A program made the position numbers and the translations under genes. The notes under the pieces were generated by a model. It had not been told where the DNA came from, made no database searches, and saw only the letters and a list, made by a program, of their open reading frames with translations. From assembly GCA_017453605.1 (NCBI GenBank), contig JAFTEP010000171.1:1-16871 (forward strand): a stretch of 16,871 nucleotides of DNA, given 5' to 3'. The first letter of the stretch is position 1. The number at the start of each line of letters is the position of its first letter. Below, piece by piece: positions 6,234 through 13,781 of the stretch. This DNA comes from Clostridia bacterium (GTDB lineage Bacteria; Bacillota; Clostridia; Oscillospirales; SIG627).

Positions 6234-7868
6234 ATGGCAAAACGCTTCGGAGTGATGCTCGACTGCTCGAGAAACGCGGTGATGAAGCCCGAAAAGCTGG
6301 CGGAATTCGCCTCGATCATAAAAAAGATGGGCTACGACACGCTGATGATCTACACCGAGGACACCTACGAGATCCCCGGCGAGCCGTATTTCGGTTATCT
6401 GCGGGGAAGATACACCCGGGAAGAGCTGAGATACGTTTCGGAGCGCTGCAGGGAGATAGGCGTAGAGGTGATCCCGGCGATCCAGACCCTGGCGCATCTG
6501 CCCGCCATGTTCCGTTGGGGCGCCTACGCCTCCGTGCGCGACAACGCCTCGATACTCCTGGCGGACGAAGAAAAGACTTACGAGCTCATAAGAAAGATGT
6601 TCTCGGCGTGCCGGGAGGCCTATCCTTACTCGAAGACCGTCAATATCGGCATGGACGAGGCTCACACCCTGGGGCTGGGCGCGTATCTTTCAAAGCACGG
6701 CTACACCGATCCGGCGAAGATCCTTTTGAAGCATCTTGAGAGGGTGATCGGGATCGCCGCCGAATTCGGCTTCGAGCCTATAATGTGGTCCGATATGTTT
6801 TTCAGGCTGGAGCACGGCGGAGAATACGAATCTCTCTTCACTCCCGAAGAAGTCAGGCTCTCCGACGAAACGGTCGCCCTGGCGCCCGAAGGCGTCTCCC
6901 AGGTCTTCTGGAGATATCACGACACGAAAAAAGAAGGCTACGCCCTGATGATGAGGGAGCATAAGCGCTTCCCCGGCGAGAGCTGGTTCGCGGGCGGCGC
7001 CTGGACCTGGGCGGGCTTCGCGGCAAACAACCGCGGAACCCTGAAGGCCATGATCCCCGCAGTGGAGGCCTGCAGGGAGGAGGGCGTGGAAAACGTCGTT
7101 CTGACCCTCTGGGGAGACGACGGCAAGGAGTGCTCGTTCTATGCGCTGCTGCCCTCTCTGTTCGCCGTTCGCCGCGCCTACGACGGGATCACGGACGAAG
7201 AGACCCTGAAGCGGGAGTTCTTCGCGATCACCGGAGAGGACTTTTTCGACATGATGGCTCTGGATATACCCGGCGACTACGGCAACGCGAAGATATACAA
7301 CGCGACCCATCACAAATACTCGCTGTATAACGATCCCTTCTCGGGATTTCTTGATCCGGCGCTGACGGACAAAGCGCCGTCAAGCTACCGGACCGCGGCT
7401 TCGCTTCTGGAAAGGATCGCCGCCAAAGGCACGCCCTTCTCGTATCTCTACGACAGCGCCGCGAAGCTCTGCCGGACTCTTGAAGTTAAGTACGACCTGG
7501 GGCCGAGGACCAGAGCGGCGTACAAGGCGGGAGACCGCGGGGCGCTGAAGGCGATCTGCGGCGATTACGGGAAGGCGGCCGCAAGGACCCTGGAGTTCGC
7601 CGCAGCGCTGAAGACTCTGTGGTTCAAAGAAAACAAGCCCCAGGGCTTCGAGGTGCAGGAGCACCGCCTGGGCGGTCTGGCATACCGCCTCGGATCGATG
7701 AAGGCGAGGCTGGAGGAATATAGCCTCGGCTCCGAAAAGCTTATCCCCGAGCTGGAGGAAGAGATCCTTCCCTTCTGGGGAACCGAAAAGAAAAAGGCGT
7801 ATTTCGAGGGCGACACTCTGCCCTTCGTGAACAGCTGGTCGAGCATAATCACGGTAAACAGGATCTGA
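6234..7868 (+). CDS. GH20 beta-N-acetylhexosaminidase, GcnA/GH20C-like
   Basis: A 544-residue intracellular glycosidase that begins directly with the TIM barrel (FGVMLDCSRN at 5-14) and has no signal peptide. The GH20 catalytic pair is NIGMDEA, with D141 and E142: Glu is the acid/base and Asp orients the substrate acetamido group. Barrel landmarks include YTEDTYEIPGEPYFGYLRG (40-58), W185, GGAWTWAGF (254-262) and LWGDDGKECSFYALLPSL (292-309). This is the pattern of the streptococcal GcnA/GH20C group, which removes terminal GlcNAc or GalNAc. After the barrel comes an alpha-helical C-terminal region. The start has GGAGG at eight bases. It ends at TGA 7866-7868, and the same frame then stays open for over 100 further codons encoding an unrelated remnant (next entry). 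Confidence 0.87.
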   Translation: MAKRFGVMLDCSRNAVMKPEKLAEFASIIKKMGYDTLMIYTEDTYEIPGEPYFGYLRGRYTREELRYVSERCREIGVEVIPAIQTLAHLPAMFRWGAYASVRDNASILLADEEKTYELIRKMFSACREAYPYSKTVNIGMDEAHTLGLGAYLSKHGYTDPAKILLKHLERVIGIAAEFGFEPIMWSDMFFRLEHGGEYESLFTPEEVRLSDETVALAPEGVSQVFWRYHDTKKEGYALMMREHKRFPGESWFAGGAWTWAGFAANNRGTLKAMIPAVEACREEGVENVVLTLWGDDGKECSFYALLPSLFAVRRAYDGITDEETLKREFFAITGEDFFDMMALDIPGDYGNAKIYNATHHKYSLYNDPFSGFLDPALTDKAPSSYRTAASLLERIAAKGTPFSYLYDSAAKLCRTLEVKYDLGPRTRAAYKAGDRGALKAICGDYGKAAARTLEFAAALKTLWFKENKPQGFEVQEHRLGGLAYRLGSMKARLEEYSLGSEKLIPELEEEILPFWGTEKKKAYFEGDTLPFVNSWSSIITVNRI

Positions 7869-8189
7869 GAGATCCCGATAAGGATATACGATAAGAGGAT
7901 CGTTTTCGACCCCGATTTTTCGCGCAGGTCGCTCTCGCCGCACGCGAAGATGCAGATCTTCGCCGCGAAGTGCAATATCGGGCGCGACTTCGAGCCGATG
8001 AAGGTCGCCGAAACGCTCGTCAAGTCATTTGAAGTCTTTGCGGACGGCGAGAAGATCTTTTCGACAAACGAAAACCATCTCGCTCTGGTGAAGATCAGGA
8101 TCGGCAGGAACGTAAAAGAACTGAAGATCGTTTTCAAAGAAACGCACGGATGCCGGACCGCTCACGTCTTCTCCTGCGATATAAGCTGA
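7869..8189 (+). pseudogene. Remnant of an FAD-dependent oxidoreductase C-terminal (discoidin-like) domain
   Basis: After the GH20 stop codon the same frame is open for 106 codons to TGA 8187-8189. The translation reads like protein, not noise: RIYDKRIVFDPDFSRRS, ETLVKSFEVFADGEKIFS, LALVKIRIG, then KIVFKETHGCRTAHVFSCDI. It matches the last part of the discoidin-like tail found at the C-terminus of FAD-dependent oxidoreductases, where a 'V--v-l-FD-dL' strand, 'lVKdy-v', an asparagine-rich turn and 'iR-----T-G---A-vfei-' recur. No ribosome binding site precedes any start; the first ATG is at 7950. The simplest reading is the 3' stump of a deleted gene abutting the GH20 gene. A short expressed protein from 7950 (79 residues), or read-through of the TGA, is less likely. 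The family match is from memory of the pattern. Confidence 0.6.
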
Positions 8190-8196
8190 AATGCTG

Positions 8197-8202
8197 AAAG
8201 GA
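8197..8202 (+). promoter_or_regulatory. Ribosome binding site that decides the kinase start
   Basis: AAAGGA stands six bases before the ATG at 8209. The earlier in-frame ATG at 8191 has only ATAAGCTGAA upstream and no Shine-Dalgarno match, so 8209 is the better start. Confidence 0.75.
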
Positions 8203-8208
8203 ATAATC

Positions 8209-9768
8209 ATGGAAAACGGCGGACTTTTCCTCGGGATCGAGCTCGGCTCGACCCGGATCAAGGCGGTGCTTATCGACTCAAAATTCGCTCCCGTCGCTTC
8301 GGGCTCCTACGGCTGGGAGAACAAATTCGAGGACGGCTGGTGGACCTACTCTCTCGACGAGGCGCTCGTCGGTCTCAGAGAGAGCTTTCGCGCGCTCTCG
8401 GACGATCATTTTTCCCGCACCGGGAAGAGGCTTGAAAATGTCTGCGCGATCGGCGTCTCGGCGATGATGCACGGCTATCTCGCGCTCGATGAAAATATGA
8501 AGCCGCTCGCGCCCTTCCGCACCTGGAGGAACGCCCGGACTCAGAAGGCATCGGACGAACTGACCGAGCTCTTCGGAGTGAGAGTGCCGCAGAGGTGGAG
8601 CGTTTCGAACCTCTATCAGTGTATGCTGAACGGCGACGAACACGTAAAGCGTCTCGACAGCATAACGACGCTTTCCGGGTACGTACACCGGCTTCTGACG
8701 GGACGAAACGAAGTCGGTCTCAACGAGGCGTCGGGGATGTTCCCGGTGAGAGACGGCGACTACGACGAAAACGCCGTGAAGATCTTCGATTCGATCGCAA
8801 ACAGAATGGGATACTCCCGGAACGTGCGCTCCGTGTTCCCGAAGGTGCGCCCCGCGGGATACCGCGGCGCCGTGCTTACGGAAGAGGGCGCGAGGCTCCT
8901 CGATCCCGACGGCGATCTTCGGCCGGGGATCCCGCTCTGTCCGCCCGAGGGCGACGCCGGGACGGGGATGGTCGCCACAAACTGCGTCAGACCCGGCACC
9001 TGCAGTCTTTCGGCGGGAACGAGCGTTTTCGCTCTGCTTATAAACGACAGACCTCTTTCGGGCATATACCGCGAGGCCGACGTGATGAAGACCCCCGACG
9101 GAAAGGACGTCGCTCTGGTGCACTCGAACAACGGCTGCACGGAAATAGACAACTGGGTGGGGCTTTTTTATGAGTTCGCTTCTCTCTGCGGCGCGGATAT
9201 CTCAAAATCCGATCTCTATTCGCTGCTTTATTCAAAAGCCGCCTCCGCCCCGCCGGACTGCGGCAGGATAACGGCGTTCAACTGCGTTGCGTACGAGCCG
9301 ATAGAAAAAATCGAGGCGGGCTTCCCTCTCGTCTACAGAAATTTTGATTCCGCTCTTACTCTCGCCGGCTTTTTCAGGGCGCAGATCTCGGCGATCTTCG
9401 CTCCGCTGAAGGCGGGACTGAAGACGCTCGAAGCAAACGAAGGCGTCCGTCCACGGCGGGTCTTCGCTCACGGCGGTCTGTTCAAGGTCCCCGGGATCGC
9501 CCAGCAGATCCTCGCCGACGCGCTCGACGCTCCGGTCAGCGTGATGAACTGCGCCGGGGAGGGCGGCGCCTACGGGATGGCGCTCTTGGCGGCTTATATG
9601 ATCCGCTCGGAAAATAAGCCCCTCGCCGACTGGCTCGACGGCGCGGTCTTCCCTGGCGCGGAGGTCTCGACGCTATATCCCGATCCCGAGGGAGTCAGGG
9701 GCTTCAGAAAATTCATTGAAAACCACAACAAGGGTCTCAAAGCGCTCCGCGCGCTCGGCGGAGAATAA
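8209..9768 (+). CDS. FGGY-family sugar kinase
   Basis: A 519-residue kinase (525 if the weaker ATG at 8191 is used). The FGGY fold is visible from end to end: the phosphate loop FLGIELGSTRIKAVLID (7-23), the sugar-binding MHGYLALDENMKPLAPF (87-103) with TWRN following, the catalytic-base motif EGDAGTG with Asp249, SLSAGTS (266-272), and the adenosine-motif AHGGLFKVPGIAQQ near residue 420. These enzymes phosphorylate pentuloses, hexuloses or related sugars with ATP. This subgroup is usually annotated only as FGGY or xylulokinase-like, and the sugar cannot be named from sequence. Next to a rhamnosidase a deoxy-ketose such as rhamnulose is conceivable, but no isomerase or aldolase is in the window. 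It follows the oxidoreductase remnant by 19 bp. Confidence 0.88.
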   Translation: MENGGLFLGIELGSTRIKAVLIDSKFAPVASGSYGWENKFEDGWWTYSLDEALVGLRESFRALSDDHFSRTGKRLENVCAIGVSAMMHGYLALDENMKPLAPFRTWRNARTQKASDELTELFGVRVPQRWSVSNLYQCMLNGDEHVKRLDSITTLSGYVHRLLTGRNEVGLNEASGMFPVRDGDYDENAVKIFDSIANRMGYSRNVRSVFPKVRPAGYRGAVLTEEGARLLDPDGDLRPGIPLCPPEGDAGTGMVATNCVRPGTCSLSAGTSVFALLINDRPLSGIYREADVMKTPDGKDVALVHSNNGCTEIDNWVGLFYEFASLCGADISKSDLYSLLYSKAASAPPDCGRITAFNCVAYEPIEKIEAGFPLVYRNFDSALTLAGFFRAQISAIFAPLKAGLKTLEANEGVRPRRVFAHGGLFKVPGIAQQILADALDAPVSVMNCAGEGGAYGMALLAAYMIRSENKPLADWLDGAVFPGAEVSTLYPDPEGVRGFRKFIENHNKGLKALRALGGE

Positions 9769-9787
9769 AAAACTTCAACAGAGTCAC

Positions 9788-9822
9788 AATAACGGCGGGC
9801 ATTTTCAGCTCCGCCTATTATT
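9788..9822 (+). terminator. Possible terminator after the FGGY kinase
   Basis: An imperfect stem, AATAA-GGCGG (9788-9798) with CCGCC-TTATT (9811-9822), closes a 12-nt loop 20 nt after the kinase stop. There is no clear U-tract after it. It would end the first operon ahead of the sigma-factor gene. Confidence 0.35.
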
Positions 9823-9865
9823 AAGCTCATCGCGCAGTTCTGAGCGCCGCTTGAAAAAAAGCCTG

Positions 9866-9894
9866 TCGACGCAAGTTTTTTAAAAAAATATAAA
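9866..9894 (+). promoter_or_regulatory. Possible promoter of the sigma-factor gene
   Basis: A weak TCGACG (9866-9871), a 17-bp spacer and TATAAA (9889-9894) lie in a very A/T-rich stretch 58 bp before the start. Two GAAACC boxes (9902-9907 and 9913-9918) follow; these resemble ECF -35 elements and could allow autoregulation, but no matching -10 is clear. Confidence 0.3.
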
Positions 9895-9951
9895 AAAATC
9901 TGAAACCGGATCCGAAACCGCGGCACTATATGAGCGAAGGGGGAAGAAAAA

Positions 9952-11568
9952 ATGTCAAACGAAGTCGACCGTTTGAAGCTCCGCGACCGATTCGTCTCGG
10001 AGTATCTCGAAAAACTCTTCTACTTCTGTCTTAAAAAAACAGGCGACGCTCATGAAGCCGAAGACCTCGCGTCCGGCATCTCGCTGAAAGTCCTGTCGGC
10101 GCTTGAAAAGGAGGCAAGGATCGAAAACTTTGCCGCCTGGGTCTGGAAGATCGCAAAAAACAGCTATTCGTCGTGGGCGGCAAGGAAAGCGATCCGGCGC
10201 GAGATGTTCTGTCCCGATGACGTCTCGGAATACGAAGTCCCGTCGGAAGATTCTCCTGAAGACGGCTTGATCCGCGAGGAAGAGCTGAAAACCCTTCGCC
10301 GCGAGCTTGCTTTTATCGCGTCGGAATACCGCGAGATAACCGTCGCCTACTACATTAAGCAGAAGAGGATATCAGAGATATCAAAAACCCTTTCAATTCC
10401 CGAAGGCACGGTAAAAACCAAACTTTACCGCGCAAGAAAAAAACTGAAAGAAGGTTTAAGTATGGCAAGAGAATTCGGCAAAAGAAGCTACGACCCGGAA
10501 AGTATATTTTTCACGGCGTCCGGGAATCAGCCGTCGGGACTTCCGTGGTCGGCGGTAGAAAGAAAGATCCCGGTCAACATCCTCTGCGAGGCAAACAACA
10601 ACCCGAGCACCTCTGAAGAACTGTCGATCGCGCTCGGGATCGCCCTTCCCTATATGGAGGAAGAGATAGGGATCCTCGAACGCTCCGACTTACTGAAAAA
10701 ACTTGACGGCGGCAGATACCTCACTAATTTCTTCATTTATCCCGTCGACTGCCAGAATGAGATCTACGAGATCCTGTGTAAATACTGCGAGGATAACCGC
10801 GAAACGGTATGGGATCTCGGAAAAGCCTCCATGAGCGAAGCAAAAAAGACCGTGTGCCGCACGGACGCGGTGGGCGACGCCGACGCAGAAATGTTTTTTG
10901 CTCTGAGATCCTTCGACGCTATCCTCGACCGCTCCGGCACGGGGATAAAGAGTTTCAAGAGGCGCGACGGAGGAAACTGGGGCTTCTGCGGCTTTGAGAA
11001 CGGCTCAGTATGCCGTCTTGATAAAGTCTTTTTCAGCAAAAACGGCACAGGTACCGTAGATTCCGTCTCTTGGTGCGGCTATCAGGCGGATCAAAAAAGC
11101 GACAGGTTCCCGAACGAAAAATACAAAAGCGTCTCAGGCGTTCCGAATTGTTCTTCTTTGACAACGTTGAAATTGATCGACGACGGCGTCGAAGAAAAAG
11201 AAATGTCCCCAACCGATCTTGAAAACGTAAAGTATTTATCGGATAAAGGTTTTGTCGTTCTTACCGACGGAAAACCGAGGATCAACGCGATCGTTTTCAA
11301 CACCGATTATCATTATGCAGATGCCGGTTATCTCAAGGAGGTTTACGGCAGGGATGAATTTAAAAAAGTCGCCCGCGCGACCGAAAAAATGAGAAACGAC
11401 GTCCGCGCGATTGTTGAAAAGTATTCCAATCCCTACCTGAAAGACGATTTCGACTACTACGTCAACTCTATGATCTTCCAGACCCGCGCCATTCTCGCGC
11501 CTCTTTTCAAGGACAGCGGGCTTTACAAAGGATCGTCATCTCAGTTCTGCGCGTTTTATTCAAAATGA
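9952..11568 (+). CDS. ECF-type sigma factor with long winged-helix C-terminal extension
   Basis: A 538-residue protein whose first 170 residues are a normal ECF sigma factor. Sigma region 2 spans about 12-80 (FCLKKTGDAHEAEDLASGI, FAAWVWKIAKNSY) and region 4 about 113-168, with a helix-turn-helix in ISEISKTLSIPEGTVKTKLYRARKKLKE. Typical ECF factors end here. The remaining 370 residues are an extension I do not recognise: one winged-helix-like segment at about 204-262 (a helix from STSEELSIALGI, then LERSDLLKKL and a wing GGRYLTNFFIYP), a middle cysteine-containing beta region (about 340-400), a second 'DLENVKYLSDKGFVVLTDGK' stretch (422-441), and a helical tail with DFDYYVNSM and APLFKDSGLY. 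It may sense a ligand or act as a built-in anti-sigma. No separate anti-sigma gene is adjacent. The ribosome binding site AGGGGG precedes the ATG. Confidence 0.85.
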   Translation: MSNEVDRLKLRDRFVSEYLEKLFYFCLKKTGDAHEAEDLASGISLKVLSALEKEARIENFAAWVWKIAKNSYSSWAARKAIRREMFCPDDVSEYEVPSEDSPEDGLIREEELKTLRRELAFIASEYREITVAYYIKQKRISEISKTLSIPEGTVKTKLYRARKKLKEGLSMAREFGKRSYDPESIFFTASGNQPSGLPWSAVERKIPVNILCEANNNPSTSEELSIALGIALPYMEEEIGILERSDLLKKLDGGRYLTNFFIYPVDCQNEIYEILCKYCEDNRETVWDLGKASMSEAKKTVCRTDAVGDADAEMFFALRSFDAILDRSGTGIKSFKRRDGGNWGFCGFENGSVCRLDKVFFSKNGTGTVDSVSWCGYQADQKSDRFPNEKYKSVSGVPNCSSLTTLKLIDDGVEEKEMSPTDLENVKYLSDKGFVVLTDGKPRINAIVFNTDYHYADAGYLKEVYGRDEFKKVARATEKMRNDVRAIVEKYSNPYLKDDFDYYVNSMIFQTRAILAPLFKDSGLYKGSSSQFCAFYSK

Positions 11569-11593
11569 TCTCACGGTAAAATAAAGCTTCAAG

Positions 11594-11632
11594 ACCGGCG
11601 GGTGTCCAAAGAAGGATATCCGCCGGTTTATT
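11594..11632 (+). terminator. Rho-independent terminator after the sigma-factor gene
   Basis: ACCGGCGG (11594-11601) pairs perfectly with CCGCCGGT (11620-11627). The inner part can pair further (TCC with GGA around AAAGAA), and a TTATTTG tail follows. It lies 25 nt after the stop codon. Confidence 0.8.
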
Positions 11633-11702
11633 TGACGAGGAGTTCTGCGTCCCAAAAAAGCGAGAACCAAATAACAAGCACGCCGGCGTCGCCCTTCAAT
11701 TC

Positions 11703-11775
11703 TGTCATCCTGAGGCGTTCACGCCGAAGGATCTTATGCAGGCGGGAAAGATCCTTCGCTTCGCTCAGGATGACA
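11703..11775. repeat. Dispersed-type palindromic repeat (nested inverted repeat)
   Basis: Two nested perfect inverted repeats form a long cruciform. The outer arms are TGTCATCCTGAG (11703-11714) and CTCAGGATGACA (11764-11775); the inner arms are CGAAGGATCTT (11725-11735) and AAGATCCTTCG (11748-11758). The 'GTCATCCTGAGCGAAGCGAAGGATCTT' theme recurs in intergenic DNA of many bacteria, giving the spurious peptides ILRRSRRIL and FASLRMT. It may be a MITE-like or REP-like element. Only one copy is in this window, so its dispersed nature here rests on that general knowledge. No target-site duplication was recognised. Confidence 0.75.
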
Positions 11776-11790
11776 AATACGGGGCGTTCG

Positions 11791-11822
11791 TCTTTCGCCG
11801 CCGCCCGAGCGTCGGCGAAAGA
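11791..11822. repeat. Second hairpin beside the palindromic repeat
   Basis: A perfect 10-bp inverted repeat, TCTTTCGCCG (11791-11800) and CGGCGAAAGA (11813-11822), with a 12-nt GC-rich loop. It lies 15 bp after the larger repeat and may belong to the same element. No U-tract follows on the plus strand. Confidence 0.55.
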
Positions 11823-11895
11823 TGAGAACACTTTCCCCGGTTCTATACGTTTTTCCCTCCCCACCGCTGAACCCTCTCAGGCTTTTGTGATCCAT

Positions 11896-11908
11896 TACGA
11901 TTATCGTA
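11896..11908. promoter_or_regulatory. Candidate operator upstream of the second operon
   Basis: A perfect 6-1-6 palindrome, TACGAT-t-ATCGTA, ends 18 bp before the -35 of the promoter at 11927. The position suits an activator site. It could be chance. Confidence 0.3.
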
Positions 11909-11926
11909 TCAGAACCGATTTATTTG

Positions 11927-11955
11927 TTGACTGACCCGAGAAAATATGATATAAT
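11927..11955 (+). promoter_or_regulatory. Sigma-70 promoter of the epimerase-MBL-PnuC-GH36 operon
   Basis: TTGACT (11927-11932), a 17-bp spacer and a perfect TATAAT (11950-11955) lie 41 bp before the ATG at 11997. It is the only strong promoter seen before the terminator at 16530, so the four genes likely form one transcript. Confidence 0.87.
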
Positions 11956-11996
11956 AACTTGACGGAAATCCATAATTCACCACAGAGAGGAACAAA

Positions 11997-12866
11997 ATGA
12001 AGATCGGCATTTATCAGAACATCTTCCGGCGCTGCGGGAGCTTTGAGGAGCAGATAAAGCGCGCCGCCGCGCACGGCTTCGACGCGATGGACTTTTCGGA
12101 TATGGAGTCCTACGGAGTGAAGCTTTTCTCTCTTTCCGCGCCGGAATTCGAAAGGACCCTGACTGAATACGGCAGGATCGCCTCAGAACACGGCGTCGAG
12201 ATCAGCCAGACGCACGCTCCCGGACCCCCGACAGCCTCGGAAACGACGCCCGCTCAGATGGCGCAGAGGCTGGAGCTCACAACACGCGCGATCGAGGGCG
12301 CAGCGATGATGGGATGTCCGCGCCTTGTCGTCCACCCCGTCTATCCCTACACCTCGCGGGATTTCGACTGCCCCGAAAAGACGAGAGAAGTCAATCTCGA
12401 CTTTTTTTCTAAGCTATGCGGGATCGCGAGAAAGTGCGGCGTGACGGTCTGCCTGGAGAACACCCCGTCGATCCGCTTTTCCATCGCGAAGGTGAAGGAA
12501 GTGGTGGATTTTGTCAAAGAGCTTGACGATCCGCAGCTGAAGATCTGCCTTGACACGGGACACTGCACGTTTTTCCAGTACAGCCCCTCAAACGCCGTGA
12601 GGCTCGTCGGAGGCGAACTTCTCGAAGCCCTGCACGTCCACGACAACAAGGGAAGCGCGGACGAGCACCTTCTGCCCTTTGACGGGATGACCGACTGGGA
12701 AAGCTTCGCGATCGCTCTGAGAGACGTCGGCTATAAGGGAGTTCTTTCGATGGAACTGCAGTCGTATCCGAATCTGCCGGAGCCGCTCTTTGACGATTTT
12801 CTTGACCACCTGCGCCGCAGGATAATCTATATCGCCGCAATCGCCGACGCGAAGAAGGGAGAATGA
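11997..12866 (+). CDS. Sugar-phosphate isomerase/epimerase-like TIM-barrel protein
   Basis: A 289-residue protein of the xylose isomerase-like/AP endonuclease 2 TIM-barrel superfamily, which includes ketose epimerases, hydroxypyruvate isomerases and inosose enzymes. The metal-binding set is visible: Glu154 in CLENTP (152-157), Asp186 and His189 in CLDTGHC (184-190), HVHD (212-215), and Glu253 in SMELQ (251-255). The N-terminal MKIGIYQNIFRR and 'THAPGPP' (72-78) form early barrel strands. The fold and metal site are clear; the substrate is not, since the superfamily is broad. The start has a GAGAGG ribosome binding site seven bases away. It is the first gene of the operon and the next ATG follows its stop by one base. 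Confidence 0.87.
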   Translation: MKIGIYQNIFRRCGSFEEQIKRAAAHGFDAMDFSDMESYGVKLFSLSAPEFERTLTEYGRIASEHGVEISQTHAPGPPTASETTPAQMAQRLELTTRAIEGAAMMGCPRLVVHPVYPYTSRDFDCPEKTREVNLDFFSKLCGIARKCGVTVCLENTPSIRFSIAKVKEVVDFVKELDDPQLKICLDTGHCTFFQYSPSNAVRLVGGELLEALHVHDNKGSADEHLLPFDGMTDWESFAIALRDVGYKGVLSMELQSYPNLPEPLFDDFLDHLRRRIIYIAAIADAKKGE

Positions 12867-12867
12867 A

Positions 12868-13680
12868 ATGGGAGCGCTCAGACCCTGGGAAGAGCCGATG
12901 GAGCCGTTCAGGATCATCGGGAACTTATACTTTGCGGGGACCGTCCCCGCATCAGTCCACGCCGTCGACACCGGCGACGGGCTCATCGTCTTCGACGTCG
13001 GATATCAATCGCAGCTGCACCTTGTCGTCGACTCTCTCTACAGGCTCGGACTCGACCCGAGAAATATAAAGTACGTCCTCATCACTCACGGACACATCGA
13101 CCACCTCGGCGGAGCCGCGGCGCTGAGAAAAATGACCGGCGCCAAGATCGCTATAGGAAAGCCAGACGCGAAATACGCCGACGGCACTCTCGATCTCAGC
13201 TTCGCAAAGGAGCTCGGGCTCGAATACAACGAGAGCTTCACGCCGGATATCCTTTTAAACGACGGCGACGTCATCGCCCTCGGGAACACCCGCGTCCGCG
13301 CCGTCGCGACGCCGGGACACACCCGGGGCGCGATGACATACGTCTTCAACGTCACGGACGGCGAAGATGTTTATACCGCCGCGCTCCACGGCGGGCAGGG
13401 GATGAACACGCTGAGCGCCGAATATCTTCTCAAAAACTCCCTTCCCCTGAGTCTGCGGGACGATTTTCTGAAAGCGATGGACAGGCTCGAAAAAGAAAAG
13501 GTCGACGTCTTCCTCGGGAACCACGTTCAGCACAACCGCACTCTTGAGAAGTTCGAAAAGCTGAAAAACGGCGACCGCCTCGCCTTCGTCGATCCCGACG
13601 AGTGGGCGCAAAACGCCAGAAAAGCGAAGCTCTCCCTCTTTAAACTGATCGAGAAAGAAAAGCGGACCTCGGAAGGATGA
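12868..13680 (+). CDS. Metallo-beta-lactamase-fold hydrolase, B3-like
   Basis: A 270-residue single-domain MBL-fold protein. The metal motif THGHIDHLGG gives H74, H76, D78 and H79; TPGHTRGAMTY gives H151; and FLGNHVQHN near 216-222 supplies the last histidine, H219. At the place where most hydrolases of this fold have a bridging aspartate, the sequence reads TAALHGGQGM (170-179) with no aspartate. This is the arrangement seen in subclass B3 beta-lactamases and their relatives. There is no signal peptide, so antibiotic hydrolysis in the periplasm is not suggested, and a housekeeping esterase or lactonase-like role is more likely. The start has AAGGGAG about seven bases upstream and the gap to the preceding stop is one base. 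Substrate unknown. Confidence 0.88.
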   Translation: MGALRPWEEPMEPFRIIGNLYFAGTVPASVHAVDTGDGLIVFDVGYQSQLHLVVDSLYRLGLDPRNIKYVLITHGHIDHLGGAAALRKMTGAKIAIGKPDAKYADGTLDLSFAKELGLEYNESFTPDILLNDGDVIALGNTRVRAVATPGHTRGAMTYVFNVTDGEDVYTAALHGGQGMNTLSAEYLLKNSLPLSLRDDFLKAMDRLEKEKVDVFLGNHVQHNRTLEKFEKLKNGDRLAFVDPDEWAQNARKAKLSLFKLIEKEKRTSEG

Positions 13681-13781
13681 AGTTAGGAACTTGAACTTCA
13701 TCCCGAAAGTCGTAATGATAAACCTCGGAAGCTGAAATATACGAGGGGACAAACCTCAGAAGGATGGGCCTCAGAAGGATG
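13666..13781 (+). repeat. Cluster of four ACCTCRGAAGGATGA-like short repeats
   Basis: Four copies of a 12-14-bp motif occur in 116 bp: ACCTCGGAAGGATGA (13666-13680), ACCTCGGAAGCTGA (13722-13735), ACCTCAGAAGGATG (13753-13766) and CCTCAGAAGGATGA (13769-13781, one base short at the start). The last two are nearly tandem and each ends in a possible start codon of the membrane protein. They look like small duplications around a translation start. Confidence 0.55.
13675..13703 (+). other. Hairpin across the MBL stop codon
   Basis: A perfect 10-bp inverted repeat, GGATGAAGTT (13675-13684) and AACTTCATCC (13694-13703), closes a 9-nt loop and includes the MBL stop TGA. No T-run follows, so it is not a normal terminator. 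It could stabilise or process the operon mRNA. Confidence 0.5.

Larger units (their letters stand above)
11633..11996. other. Gene-free region with a palindromic repeat, hairpins and a promoter
   Basis: Open frames cross this stretch on both strands, but their translations (for example SVILRRSRRRILCRRE and FASLRMT) are the artefact products of the palindromic repeat and have no ribosome binding site, so no gene is called. It contains the long repeat at 11703-11775, a second hairpin at 11791-11822, a small palindrome at 11896-11908 and the promoter at 11927-11955. Confidence 0.75.

Noticed and set aside
8191..8208. Upstream in-frame ATG of the FGGY kinase
   Set aside because: It lacks a ribosome binding site, while the ATG at 8209 has AAAGGA at six bases, so the shorter protein is preferred.
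9851..9883. A-rich/T-rich pairing before the sigma-factor gene as a terminator
   Set aside because: The arms pair only with a bulge and consist almost entirely of A-T; there is no GC core. It is better read as an A/T-rich promoter region.
11602..11934. Open frame of 110 codons after the sigma-factor gene
   Set aside because: It starts inside a terminator hairpin and its middle (ILRRSRRRILCRRE, FASLRMT) is the usual translation of the palindromic repeat.
12868..13680. MBL protein as an antibiotic-resistance beta-lactamase
   Set aside because: There is no signal peptide and the gene sits in a metabolic operon. The metal motifs are shared by many unrelated hydrolases of this fold.
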